From Porphyra umbilicalis (lineage: Eukaryota; Rhodophyta; Bangiophyceae; Bangiales; Bangiaceae): a stretch of DNA of 64,000 nt. The notes under the pieces were generated by a model. The model did not search any database. It was not told the origin of the DNA and saw only the letters and a list, made by a program, of their open reading frames with translations. A program made the translations under genes and the position numbers. Of the stretch, positions 51,490 through 63,656 are shown piece after piece. Positions within the stretch are counted from its first letter, which is position 1. Every line of letters begins with the position of its first letter. The stretch lies in assembly GCA_002049455.2 (NCBI GenBank), contig KV918788.1:310001-374000 (forward strand). The letters run 5' to 3'.

Positions 51490-54400
51490 GTGCCCGACTT
51501 GGGGTTGCCCGGCGGAACGCGAAACCGTACGGTGACAAGACTCTTACGTCGTGCCCTTCGGCACTATGACATCGCAGCCACGTTAGGCCCATGCCTGCGC
51601 GTAATGCGAAGTTGCCGCCCTGTCTTAGACACGGGCGCCGGGGTGAACATAGTGCGAACTAGTGTTCTCCCTTTGAACTGGATGGCTTACGCCGAAGAGT
51701 TGACTACGCTTCCGCGCATCCGAGATGCAAACAACAATCGTCTTGTGACGAAGTATGCCATACATCTGTATGTAGACACCGGAGGTGTGCGTCTATTTGA
51801 CCGATTCCTCGTTGCCGACAACTTGTCAGTCCCGTGCATTCTTGGCACCGAGTTCATTGAACAAAACATCGAGGGCGTTCTGCCGCGCTTGCGCAAGATC
51901 GTCTGGCAAGAGCACGTGCGATGCACGGAAGAGCAACCTCGGCCAACGCCGATCTTAGCTTGTCTTAACGACAGCGCGTGGGACCGCCACTGGCAAGATA
52001 AACCCGCTCGGGTTCGAGCCTGCAAACAGGTGCGTGTCAACGGACACAAGGAGGAGTGGATCATGGCCACGTGCGACACGCCTGGTATGGTTACCATCAC
52101 ACCGAACATTCGGTTGTGCCGACACAAGTCCATGGCAGTCGCCCGCGGCATCGCCATCGTCAAACCGGACGAACCATTCCTGGTCAAGTTATGCAACTTC
52201 GGCAAGGACCAAGTCATTGTTCGCAAGAACTCTACCTTGGGGTTTGCAGAACCCTACCAAGGGCCGATGCTTTCCGCCGTCTTGGATGACAACACCCCAA
52301 AGGGTGGAACCGATAACTCATTGGACGACGCGAGTCGTGACCCACTCGAGGACCTCGACCTCAGTGAGGCACCCGAGTACCTGCACAGGCAGATTCGAGA
52401 CATGCTGAAGACGCATTCGTCTATGTGGGATGGAACCCTTGGCGTCATCCGTGCTACGGAGCACGCCATTGCCACTCCTCCCGACGCTCTGCCCATACGG
52501 GCCCAGCCCTACCGAACCGGGCCGTTCAAACGGCAGATCATCGCTGATCAGATCAACAAGATGTTGAAGCTCAACGTCATTGCCCCTAGCCATAGTGCTT
52601 GGGCAAGCCCCGTGGTAATTGTACCAAAGAAGAACGGCAAAGCCCGATTCTGTGTCGACTATCGTCGGTTAAACAACATCGCCAAGAAGGATGCTTATCC
52701 CTTGCCTCGGATGGAGGACTGCCTCGACTCCTTGGGAGATGCCCAGGTGTTCACGTCTCTCGACTGCACCGCGGGGTACTGGCAAGTACCCTTACGCAAA
52801 GACGACCAAGAGAAGACGGCGTTCACGACGCACTGTGGTATATACCACTGGTTATCCATGCCTTTCGGCTTGACAAACGCGCCCGCTACCTTCCAGCGCG
52901 CGTTGGATATTATCCTCTCGGGTTTGAAGTGGCAGATATGCCTTGTCTACTTAGACGATGTCATCATCTTCTCCGCAAACGCGGAACAACACGTCAAAGA
53001 CGTTGACACGGTTCTTCACCGTCTCCGCGAAGCCGGGGTCACCCTCAACTTGGAAAAGTGCACGTGGTTCTCCGATGAGGTCGAGTAACTAGGACACATT
53101 GTCCGCCCCGGGCAACTGCACGTGCACAACAAGAACGTGGATGCTCTGAAGCATGCCACGTTCCCAACCACAAAGACCCAGCTGAAAAGCTCCTTGGGCA
53201 TGTGCAACGTCTATCGACGGTTTGTCAAAGACTTTGCCAAACGAGCAAAGCCCCTGAACGCCCTGACTAGGGCCGAGATCCCACCGGATTTACAGCCTCC
53301 GACGGACGTGGCTATCGCCGCCTTCGAGGACCTTCGCAACGCACTGTTGTGCCCACCGGTACTTGCCTTGCCGAAGGCCAATCGGAAGCTCGTCGTTGAC
53401 GTGGACGCATGCGCCGACCAAGTTGGTTGTACCCTCCTCCAAGAGGAGCCGGGCGAACTGCTTCACCCTGTCGGGTATTGGAGCCGAGGACTCACTGCTG
53501 CAGAGCAAAACTACTCCACCACGGAGCGAGAATGCCTCGGCGTCGTGTGGGCTGTCCTCAAGTTGAGGCACTTCCTCGACGGGCAACGGTTCCTCATCCG
53601 AACGGATCACCAAGCACTTAGCTGGATCTACCGCACGACCGACTCAAGCGGACGCTTGATGCGATGGCGACTTCGCCTCTCCGAATACACATTCGATATG
53701 GTTTATAAACCAGGTGCATCGCACCACTTGCCCGACTTCCTGTCGCGCGCCTCTACGGTGGCGCCGCCAGAAGATATCCATGACGATATACCTTGTCTGG
53801 CATTGGCCGAGACGGCCAACGGCTTAAGAACGGGGAGGTACACGGGTACCGACACACCGGAACCGGTGGAGTTCGACGATGTTGTCGAAGCAAAACAAAC
53901 AGACGACTTCTGCGTCGAGATGTCCACTCGCGTGGAGCGCGGAACGGCCAAGGCCTTCTTCCGCGATGAGCATCACGCTCTGTACCGCCGTGCGCCTTAC
54001 GGCAATCAACTGGTTATTCCAAAGTCTCTACGCGAACGCGTGTTGACCCTCGAGCACCACGCAACCGTGGCCGCCCATCCTGGTATGAACCGAATGTATT
54101 ACACAATGCGTAAGGCATACTACTGGCCTTCAATGGTGACGGATATTCATTCAACCATCACCAAATGCACAACGTGCGCGCAAAATCGCCTCGCCTGGCG
54201 GCGACACACCACGCCCTTGACCCTGTTCCAGGCTACCGAGCCTCTCACGGAGCTATCCGTTGATATCTTTGGGCCCATCCCGGCCTCCAAGAAGGGCAAC
54301 CGCTTCATCTTGGTTATCACCGACCGCTTCGCCAAGCTCACCAAGTGCGTCGCCTTGCGGCGAATCACGGCCATGTCCGTGGCGTCCGCCATCATCGACG

Positions 54401-55941
54401 CGTGGGTGTCAGCCTACGGGCCACCGGACCGGATCCTATCGGACCAAGGGCCCCAGTTCATGTCGAACTTCTTCATCGCTGTGATGAAAATGCTTCGCAT
54501 TGAAACGGTTCGCACCACGGCGCATCATCCCCAAACCAATGGGCAAGTCGAACGGTACAACCGTACCATGGCTACTCAGCTGCGACACTACGTCGCCAAC
54601 GACCCATCACGATGGGATGAGCTACTCCCGGTAATCACCATGGCGTATAATAGCCAACCACATCGGTCGACGGGCATCGCCCCATTTGAGCTCGTTATCC
54701 CAAGGCGGATCCCCAACCGCACGGTTCGCAACTTGCCCCCGGGCACTCCGCTTACCAATAAGGGAACGCTAAAGGATGGGTCACCCCTAGCTCGCAAACG
54801 CGAGTTCATGGCCCGCCTGCGCAAGCAGATCCCCATCGTGGTCGAGGCCTTGCGTAAGACGCAACAATGTTACAAACGTAACTTCGACCATCGGGTCGCA
54901 CTCCGCAATGCGGACGTCAAGATCGGCGACTACGTATATACGACCAACCACGATCGGCAAAACAAGCTGCAAAGCAAAGCCATCGGACCCTTCGTGGTCA
55001 TTGACGCAGACGCGGACGCCTCCACGTTTGTCATTGACATTGACGGCGAGGAGAAACGCGTCAGCAGTGACCATGTCACCGCAGCTCCTCGTCCAACGAC
55101 GACGGACACGGTTCCACACCCCCTACTAGATGGTCTAGACCAACGCAAGTCACCCCCGGCAACTGACGATGAGTATGTGATCGACAAACTCATAGGCTTA
55201 CGCCAGACGGGTGACAGCTATAGCGCTAAGGTGCGCTGGTTCGACTACGGGTCGAAGGATGACACCTGGGAACCCCTGGAGAACCTCCCCCGCAACCTGG
55301 TGGTGCGTTTCCTTCGACAGAAGAAGAAGCATGTACCGAGGTACGAGTGGCAAACGCCAACGCGACGAAGTCGCCGACAGGCCGGGCTCACAACCGTGGC
55401 CAACATCGTCATGGACTCCACGTGGATACCCACTATCCAACATGTCCATGTTACCGGTGACGGAGTTATCCATGCCGACGTCTCGTGGACAGCGTCAAGT
55501 ACAGACGTTGCAATTAAGGAAGTACTTCCTGTTGCGTGGCTCAAGTCCACTCTGCCGTCCATGACGCGCAACTTTGCGTATGATCCGCAACTTGCCTTGC
55601 GGCATTTCCCTCGGCTGAACCGTGTTTACGGTCTGTACACATATGTGTGGCCGAAGTCCGCGCAGACGACACTGATCGGGAGCGATCCCTCTGTACCACT
55701 GCTCACCAACGGGTTTCTTGTACCCCCGGTACAGTACTTGGACTCAGTCCTTCGACGTTTGGTGACAACCACAGAGGAAGCAACCGTGGTCATACCACAA
55801 TGGACCAACACAAGTTGGTACGCTACCGCCATACGCGCATGTTTCGAGTACGAAGTGCTTTTATCAGCAGATGCAAGGGATGCAAATCCCACACCATGGG
55901 CCATGCTGGCCTGCCACTTCCTACATCGATATGATGACTGA
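51490..55941 (+). CDS. pol: Element B pol region with chromodomain and extension, broken about once
   Basis: In order: protease VLDTGAGVNIVRTSVLP, reverse transcriptase FCVDYRRLNNIAKKDAYPLP and YLDDVIIFS, RNase H VDVDACADQVGCTLLQEE, integrase CTTCAQNRL, TDRFAKLTKCVALRRITAMS, LSDQGPQF and HHPQTNGQVERYNRT, chromodomain EYVIDKLIGLRQ...WEPLENLP, then about 190 residues. The last part (VYGLYTYVWPKSAQTTLIGS, FLVPPVQYLDSVLRRL, EEATVVIPQWTNTSWYATAI) lines up with the post-chromodomain extension of Element A. The region has about one break. GC is lower and codon choice less extreme than in host genes, as also in Element A pol. Confidence 0.93.
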
Positions 55942-57588
55942 CAGGAACCTGCGAAGTAGATACGCCGAGTGTGTGCGCGAGCGCGGTTGCGGACGCAATT
56001 GTCGTACAGACTCTGGTCAGCAATGACCGAGATCCCATCGACCACCTCGGTCGGGCCAACGTGCGCGTAGAACGAGCCACGAGGCTGAGGCTGACATACA
56101 TCTCCGGGTCGGTGGACCGATCGACATCGGCTCCGTCACCCGCAACGGCGTGAGCCACGTGCGCCTCGCCGTTGGCGTTGCCGCCGTCCACCGCCATCAC
56201 TGCGGGGTCAATCATGCTGGTACCTGGGTACACACCCTTACCGCCTCCGTACGTAGCCGCAAGGCGAATCGCCCGCGTCGCCGGCCGTCGCCACCCTTGC
56301 CCGCGCCGCAAGGCGAATCGCCCGTGCCGCCAGGCGACCCGCCCGCGTCGCTGGCCGATGCCGCCCTTGCCTGCGCCGCAAGGCAAATCGCCCGCGTCGC
56401 CGGCGGATGCCGCCCTTGCCCGCGCAGCCGGCTCTCGACGCCCGCGCCGCAAGGCGAATCGCCCGCGTCGCCGGCCGATGCCGCCCTTGCCCGCGCAGCC
56501 GGCTCTCGACGCCCGCGCCGCAAGGCGAATCGCCCGCGTCGCCGGCCGTTGCCGCCCTTGCCCGCGTTACCTTCCCTCGACGCCCGCGCCGCCAGGCGAA
56601 CCACCCGCGCCGCCAACCCTCGTCGCCCGCGCCGCAAGGCGAACTGCCCGTGCCCCCGGCCTTACCACACGTACCGCCGCCACGCTTAGCCGCCGGGCGC
56701 GCCGCCCGCACCGCCAGCCTTGTCGCCCTTGCCGCCCCTGTGCCGCCGGGTGCGCCGCCCTCGTCGCACACCTTGCCGCCCTTGCGCCTTGCCGCCCTTG
56801 TGCCGTGCCGCCCTTGTGCCTTGCCTCCCTTGCCGCCCTTGCCGCCCTTGCCGCCCTTGCCGCCCTTGCCGCCCTTGCGCCGCCGCCGCCGCCGGGCACG
56901 TCGCCCCCGGTGGTCCCGCACCCCCCCCCCCCCCCCCCCCCACACTCGCCGGGTCCTTAACCTCGCGGTTGGCCACCTCGCGGTAGAGCGCCCCAACTCA
57001 AGCTTTGCCGTTAGGCCTCAACCTGTGCGCGAGCTCGATGACACGGGATGGACCCATGCAGACAAACGGAGACCCGCACAAGACACGGTGGTAACCGGCC
57101 GCAGGGTACGCACCCCCCCCCCCCCCCCCTCCCCCCTCGGCAACACAAACACGCGTCCCGGCTTTCGCCTTGTCGCCGGGGTAGTCAAGCCCCGACGAAG
57201 CTGGCGCCACACGGCACCGACGATGGTCACTCCAGCACGTGCTGCTCGACGCGCCGCCGCGAACACGGGTCTTGACCCTGGCCCCCGCGCCCGCCCCCGC
57301 ACCAACGTACGCACACGAGTGGAACCGCCCGCGCCGGCACGCCTACGCGTAAGCGTCGAGCTGACCCGCAGATCAAGCTGCCCGCCACGCACGCACGCGC
57401 GTGCGTGATCGCACGGTCGCGGCCGACGCCGGCGAACCGCCACCTCCCCTCAATCGGGACTGAGCGGCGCGCCCCTTCGCGACTCCCGCAGTTACGCCCG
57501 CGCGGGCCCGTAAGAGTCCGCGATTGCCCAATCGGGTTCCACCATTCTCGGATCTCACCGGGACGGTTCGAATCTCGCGTTGGAGGTA
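55942..57588. other. Element B 3' non-coding region
   Basis: About 1.65 kb between pol and the 3' LTR without a supported gene on either strand. It contains the tandem repeats listed separately and two long C runs (56924-56940 and 57114-57130). In A and C the matching place holds the antisense coding region; here I see none. Confidence 0.5.
56260..56900. repeat. Minisatellite in the Element B 3' region
   Basis: Units of about 50-70 bp built from GCAAGGCGAATCGCCCGCGT and GCCGGCCGATGCCGCCCTTG repeat several times to about 56650. A simpler 9-base CCGCCCTTG repeat runs from about 56728 to 56880. Confidence 0.85.
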
Positions 57589-57981
57589 TGTAGCATATCT
57601 CTGCTCCCAATTGGCAATTGGCCACGAGTAGCCCCCTTGACTGGCCGAATCCACGGATTTGTGTGACTCGGCTTGTGGCACGCCCTTTGGGGGGTTACTT
57701 CCGCATTGTTTATTTTTTATTGCTTGTTTGCTTGCCTGTCTTATCTGTCTGCCGGCACTCATTACGATCGCTTGATCGGATGGTCGATCGACCAGTGCCG
57801 TTGTTTGTATTAAACCACCGTGGGTCCGGGGTCGCCGTCGTGGGCACCACCCGGCTCCCCATCGGATGCCCTTCAACAAAAGGTCTTCTTCCTCGCCGCG
57901 ACGGCGATAGAACTCGCTTTATTGCTTGGCTACGGTCGGTCTCAGTACACTGGTAATTGAACTAACGTTATTAATACCACA
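57589..57981 (+). repeat. Element B 3' LTR
   Basis: 393 bp, all but identical to 38381-38773 and followed by the target duplication GTGCC. Confidence 0.95.
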
Positions 57982-58586
57982 GTGCCCGTCGCATGTTGGG
58001 GCCTCTGCGTGGCAAAGTGAGTGGCGCACCACAGCCTGCAGGGGCGTGGCGGAGCGCAGTGGGGGAAGGCTCTGATGTAGACCAGTAGTTACGGTTCTGG
58101 TGCGGTGGTCCTCGATGTGGCGTCGCGGGACGGGGCATCGTAGGGCACCAGGGAGTGTACCAGGGAGTGGACGGGCATGGCGGGGCGTGGTGGGCAGTCA
58201 GCTTGTGTCTCCTCGGCGTCAAAGGTCACCGCCATCTTCTTCTCGGCTTACTGTGATGACACAAGGGGAGATTGCCTCACCCAGCCAGCTTGCACATCCC
58301 CGGGCGATCAATTGTGGACAGCTGCCGCATGTCTCTGCGCAGGGAGGCGCTACAGACTTTTGCGCTTGCCTCGTGAAGCGCACAGTGGAATCATTCCGCG
58401 CTGGCCATGCCCGAAGCTAATCGAGTCGCATTCAGACGCTTCGGGAGGTGTAAGGACAGTTCTGACGGGTTCCAGGAAACATATAACGCAGCCATTTGAG
58501 GTTAAATAGGTCGAAAACCGTCGAGTATGGTGTCGTGCTGGGGGGGTCCGCAACATCTTGCGGTCAAAAGTCGATGAATCCGCCGG

Positions 58587-58619
58587 TTGCGTGCGACCCC
58601 CCTTTAAGCACCACAGCGC
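58587..58619 (-). repeat. 33-bp dispersed repeat, copy 2
   Basis: On the minus strand it matches 20873-20905 at 31 of 33 bases. Confidence 0.6.
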
Positions 58620-58675
58620 TGGGGGGAGGGATACTGTTTGACCACGCCTTGCAACAATCGTCAGAACAGTGGACA

Positions 58676-58787
58676 CTTGAACGGGAGCCTGAACGGGAGT
58701 CCCGTTCAAGGAGCCCTTGAACCGGAGGTTTCCGTCCAGGCGTCTGTGCTGTAACAAAAGTCTGAACGGGAGGAGTTTCCGTTCAGG
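58676..58787. repeat. Clustered inverted repeats of TGAACGGGA
   Basis: CTTGAACGGGA (58676-58686) pairs with TCCCGTTCAAG (58700-58710), a perfect 11-bp hairpin arm. Further copies CTGAACGGGA (about 58689 and 58762) and TTTCCGTTCAGG (about 58776) pair with each other. It is typical of the end of a small foldback element. Confidence 0.6.
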
Positions 58788-59150
58788 GAAGCTGTGCCAG
58801 ACCCTGAACCATCTCGTGGCTGATCCCGAGGTCATGCAATACTGTCGCACTAATACAAGCCAATGATATCCCTGCAATGGATTGCAAAGACGTAAACTGT
58901 CCAGGTCGGGGTCCTGCAAGGACCTGGATACCTCTTGCCCATCACGATGTGGTGCACTAAAAGTGGACGCCAAGGAGTGTTTTCGGACCTGAGGTGCACG
59001 CGCGAGACCGCGGCCGCCGCTGCAGAACTTACCCCGAGTTGCTCTGTAAAGTCGATCGATGACCAAATATTTATGAACTTCGTGAGACGATGAATGATGT
59101 CAAGCATATTAAAAGTGAGCTATGCCACACGTACAGTCAATCTCCACCCA

Positions 59151-61385
59151 TGTCCCGTCCGGCTCCTGGCACGATGGCCTATGGACCGGATTCGGACGAT
59201 CAAACCCCGTTTCACGAACCGATTGTAATTCGCATGCCCACAAGGAGCGTGCAGTCGGAAATTAACATTCCGCCACCTGGAGATACAAAATCGAAGCGCC
59301 GGTGCCGATCACCGCCGCCGCCCACGGACGCCGTCACTACCGCCAATCCCGTGGTCGTTGCCACCACTCACCATCCCCCCCCCCCCCCCCCCCCCATCTC
59401 CCCCCCCCTCTCCGGCGTCCCAGCTGCCGCCAGTGCTGGGTCGGCGTGTCATCCGCCAAAGCATGGGAATCCTATCACCCCAAGCAGAAGCTATGGCACG
59501 AGCCATGCACGCCTCATTTGTGCGAGCCGCCCCCGTGCTCGCTGCTCGAGTGCCAGGCGCCATCCGAGCGGCCACCGTGGCTGCGGCGGCCGCGGGTGAG
59601 GCGGTTTTGGCCACGGACGACAACGAGGAGGCCGACGTGGCAGTGGGCGCCTCGTCGACCACTGACGCGGTCCACGTGAACTTGGTGGTGACGCGCAAGA
59701 CGCGAGTGCCAATCACAATTGGTGTCAAGAAGATGATATGTCGCATGCGCACGAAGGGGATGTCGTGGAGCAGCATCATCGCCGAGTTGCCCGTGGACGT
59801 ATTTAGGGACGCGGTACGCAAGATCTACAGACGCAAGGACACGTGGATGGCTCTCCCCGACAATGCCATGACGGCTATGCGCACTACAAGGCGGGAGGGC
59901 GACATTCCGGCGGTGGACAAGCTCCTGCTCGAGTGGATCACTGCGGTCGAGCGTCTTGGCCACGCTACGGTGCCTGTGTCGTTCGCGCTCCTTCAAGAAA
60001 AGGCGTCTGAGATTGGACGGCGGCTCGGGCTCGCCACGTTTCGGGCCAGCCGAGGCTACGTGCGTGGCTTCCTCTCCCGTAATGGGTTGGCGTCGATGCG
60101 GCTGCACGGCCAGGCCGGCGCCGTGGACACTTTCGCAATCGAGCGGGATATGAAGAAGTTGCAGGAGGAGCTCGCGGCGTTCAAGGACGACGACATCTTC
60201 AACATGGATGAGACGGGGCTTTTTTATCGCTGCCTACCCTCGCAATCCTACGTGTCGAATGGCGCGCGGCGTACGGCGCGCGGTGTGAAGGCAATGAAGG
60301 CCAAGGACCGTGTAACTGTCGTCTTGTGCTGCAATGCGTCCGGCATGGAGAAGATACCCCCCGCCCTCATTGGGTCATCCAAGGTGCCAATATGCTTCAA
60401 GGGCCCCGACAGGACCCCTCTACTGCCCTACATGGACCAATCCAATGCGTGGATGGATGGCACACGCTTCAAGCAGTGGTTTGACGAGGTGTTCGTGCCG
60501 GGGGTGATCACGCACGACCGCCGTAAAGTGGCACTGATCATGAACAACGCGTCATCCCATGGCTCCCAAGTCGGTCACCCACAAGTGCAATTCTTCTTCC
60601 TCCCGCCTAATTCCACCGCTCGGATTCAGCCGCTGGACGCCGGAATTATTGCGGCGGTTAAGCGCGGCTACAGACGCCGGCCTCTGAAAAGAGTGGTCGA
60701 TGGCCTCGGGGAGCTCGTGGAGAGCCCGTCAGCTGAGCAGCGCCAGTCTGACCTGGCGACATCACCATCGCCTTCACCTGAAGATGCCGAGGGCGCAGAG
60801 GTGGAGGGCAGCGCGGCCGAGGTGGCGCCGGCTCTGTCTGCCCACACCGCGGCGGCTGCCAACCCGGAGGCGGACTGCACGGGGCCTTCGTTTGTCACCC
60901 CCCGGTCCGAGTACAGCGCCCTTCTCGAGAGGGAGGCGGCTAATGCCGTCCCCGCTTCCCGCCGTGGTCGTTCGGCTAACTGGGGCCTCGGCCTCGGGGC
61001 CGGCAACGTAGCCAATCTGATGGACGTAGCCTTCATGGTGAAGGAGGAGTGGGCCGCCATCACACGCGAGTGCATTGTCCACTGCTGGGCAAAGGCGCAG
61101 GTGCTGGGCACCATTCGGACGCACGACTTTCTCAAGGAGCACGGGGAGTACCGGCGGTCCTTTCGGGCTGTGGCCGACGACGTGGACAAGGTGCTGTCCA
61201 TGCTGCGGGGCACAACTCTGGGGGACGTCACGCTCGGGGGGTTGAGCACAGGCATGCAACGGACGGTGGTGGCAGAGTGGCTAGACATTGAGGAGCAGCC
61301 CGCGGGGATGATTAGCGAGGCTGAAGGGTGCTTGGAGGAAGCAAGCACCACCCTTCCTCCTTTGATCGATGATGATGAGGATTGA
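59151..61385 (+). CDS. Pogo/Tigger-type transposase-like protein with altered catalytic triad
   Basis: A frame of 675 residues runs 59358-61385. Upstream, MSRPAPGTMAYGPDSDDQTP from 59151 reads into a long C run at 59373-59393 where the frame changes, so I place the start at 59151. A CENP-B-like helix-turn-helix region (TIGVKKMICRMRTKGMSWSS... and LLLEWITAVERLGHATVPVS) precedes a DDE_1 domain: FNMDETGLFYRCLP (D284), RVTVVLCCNASGMEKIPPAL, VALIMNNASSH and FLPPNSTARIQPLDAGIIAA (D427). The usual LDNAPSH reads MNNASSH, so the second catalytic Asp is Asn396. The spacing to D427 (31) fits pogo. An acidic C-terminus follows (PPLIDDDED). It binds DNA; cutting activity is doubtful. A domesticated gene is possible. 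Confidence 0.85.
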
Positions 61386-62999
61386 TTGCGGAGGACTTCG
61401 TTCATGCAGGATATGGTCGGGTTCGCATTGAAATTCAAATTGTCTTGTCCTGGTTCTCGTGTCCTTCTCTTCCGAGACGGGCAAAATCGTCTTCGGCGCC
61501 AGCGCACACCCCAGCATCCGACGATGCACCCATTCCCAGCTTCCATGAAGCGCACATGGATCATGCTACTATGTCAACGGTGGGGTTGTTGGCGTCTTCA
61601 CAAACTACGCTTCTGAGCCCCGGCGTGATCGTGCCGCTTGTGCCCCCCCCCCGCCTCCCCCGCCCTTTTCACACGCGAGCAATGCGGATAAGATGCAAAC
61701 AAGGTCTTGCTTTCCCGCCCTCCTTCATTTTTACAGAGACACTGTAGGCCCTCAAACCCCCTTGGGTGCTTGCCCTTTCCCACCCCGCTTTGATGCCAAC
61801 CACACCCCCTCCCGACTCCACATCACCCGCCCAACCCTATCTGCGAAGCTCAATGCTTGATACACTCACAGAAGGTTGCAAGGATGCTGCGCTGCCGCTT
61901 GAACGTGCTCAGATGGTTGACTTGGCCTGGCGCAAGAGTGCTCCTCGAGCGGGTGACTCGATCGGCGGCCGCCAACCACCGCTCGTCGATGGCGGCGCCG
62001 AAGGCGAAGCACCTACGTATGCCAGGTGCAGGAGATGAGGCAGAGCACATATTCAGTGCTGGAAGAGTCGGAAACCAGGGGGGGCGGGGGGGGAACAGGT
62101 AGGGGAGCGCAGACAATGGCAAGAAAGGAGCACAGCGTTTACCACACTAGCAAAACATTGCAGCCACGAAAGAGCGGAGACGTCCGTTCTCGGAGGACTG
62201 AAGGCCGGGAGGATGGTGTCCGCGAGAGGAAACAGAGCGGTGACGACCAGGCGTTGCCGATAAAGACAGGCCGCGCACTCGACCACAGTCAAGTGCGGGG
62301 TGCGCAAGAGGGCGTGGCCGAGCAAAAGACGCCTGGAACCAGATCAAATCCGGAAACTTTACCCTAGGGCTTCTGTCAACAAGGTCCCACAAGTCCGAGG
62401 AACAACCCCATTTCGAGGCCACGATCGTCGTGTTTTGCTGTCCACAAACAGTTACTTGGGCGCCAGCATCAACGGCCGAGGCGCTGTTCTTTGATCACGA
62501 ACACTTTGCTGGTCTAATTCGAGGCGCGTGACTGTGTGTCTCACCACTCCCGCCTCCCCCTGTGCCCATCCCCCCTCTGTACGCATCCAACAACTCTATC
62601 TTTCATGGAAAACGACCGCCCCCCCCCGCTCGCTTGACCCTGCAGAGACGTCGTCGACACGCGAGAACTATGCGGGCTTGCTCGCGCTGCTCGGCTCGGA
62701 CGTGTCCAACCCTGAAGTTGGAGGTCCCCCAAGTGCTGGCGCAGACGATGGTGGCGATGGTGCTGGACGCGCCGCGGGTACCGGTGAGGTGACTGGTACA
62801 GGCACTTCATTGTCATGTCTTTGCCGCTCTACGAGCGGGACAGAAGCACAAAGACAAATGTGCGGCTGTCGGCACCGGCACGGGGTTGCCGAAGCAGGTA
62901 CGGCCGTGGCTCGCGTGTTCCCGCCGGCAGCCATACCCACCGCGAATACGCCCCCCTCTTGACCAGGCCTCACCAAGAGTATTTCGGCAAAGGTATCGC

Positions 63000-63480
63000 C
63001 CGAGTATATTTTTCGGGTATATACTCGTACCCGCGGGATATTTCGACGCGTCGCCCATACTCATACTCGGCGAATGGGACGTCCCCAGATACTCGCGACA
63101 TCGGATCACGAAGGGTATCCATGAGTACTACTCATATTCTCGAGTCTGGCGAAGCCGACACCCTTGACAGCATCCTGCAGTGCCGCGCCGTGACCACGTG
63201 AGCCGTCTGACAACTAAATACGTCCCGAAAACACAAGGTAACTACACGATCCGGATTGTAATTCCAGCAAAAAAGTATACGCGCACCCGCGCGGAGAACA
63301 AACAAAGATACCGACAGCCCAGAATTTCAAGGGTATGTACCCTTGATACCCGCTCCGTCAGGTTTGGGAGATACTCATACTCGGACGTCTGAAAGTCAGT
63401 CGCACTGTCAGCCAATACTCAGTGGCTGGATCCGAGCCGAATATCGTACTTGTGGCCAAAACTGATACCCTTGATGAGGC
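63000..63480. repeat. Probable small non-autonomous element with internal palindromes
   Basis: Words ATACTCATACTCGG (63056 and 63371), AAGGGTAT and ATACCCTTGA recur in both orientations. TCAAGGGTATGTACCCTTGA (63327-63346) is an almost perfect 20-base palindrome. Ends are not defined. Confidence 0.4.
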
Positions 63481-63581
63481 CTGCTCTTGACTCGCTCCGT
63501 CGGCTGCTTCGGAAAGACCAGAGGGCTATTCACAGTTCCGGGTACTTGTGCTCCGGGAATCGGCTTCCTTGACCTAATCCA

Positions 63582-63656
63582 GCGGGATCACACACACAGT
63601 TGTGTGAGATCCTGGAACGCCGACGAGAGGTCTTCCAGGATCTGTGTGTGTCCCGC
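63582..63656. repeat. Long inverted repeat (hairpin)
   Basis: GATCCTGGAA (63608-63617) pairs with TTCCAGGATC (63633-63642) around a 15-base loop. The outer arms GCGGGATCACACACACA and TGTGTGTGTCCCGC also pair. It could be a foldback element or a structured transcript. Confidence 0.7.

Larger units (their letters stand above)
38381..57981 (+). mobile_element. Element B: Ty3-like LTR retrotransposon carrying nested Element C
   Basis: It is bounded by 393-bp LTRs (TGTAGC...ACCACA) that differ at about one base, and a perfect 5-bp duplication GTGCC (38376-38380 and 57982-57986). The whole span is 19.6 kb, of which 10.8 kb is Element C inserted in gag; Element B alone is about 8.8 kb. Order: LTR, primer site, gag, pol with chromodomain and C-terminal extension, a GC-rich repeat region, LTR. 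Near-identical LTRs mean a very young insertion. It is broken: gag is split by Element C, and pol has about one further break. Confidence 0.95.
57982..59150. other. Intergenic region before the pogo-like gene
   Basis: About 1.2 kb with no supported gene. It contains the second copy of the 33-bp dispersed repeat and the inverted repeats at 58676-58787, then a less GC-rich stretch that probably holds the promoter of the pogo-like gene. Confidence 0.45.

Noticed and set aside
56238-56996. Minus-strand frame in the Element B 3' region as a third antisense gene
   Set aside because: It is a translation of the minisatellite (GKGGKGGKG, RRGRFALRRG repeats) with no resemblance to the antisense products of A and C.
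57556-57592. Possible tRNA 3' half (GGTTCGAATC, like a T-loop)
   Set aside because: The flanking T-stem bases do not pair, there is no acceptor partner or A box at the right distance, and it lies directly before the Element B LTR.
62528-62962. 144-codon plus-strand frame
   Set aside because: No recognisable domain or codon bias; it overlaps other open frames of equal quality on both strands.
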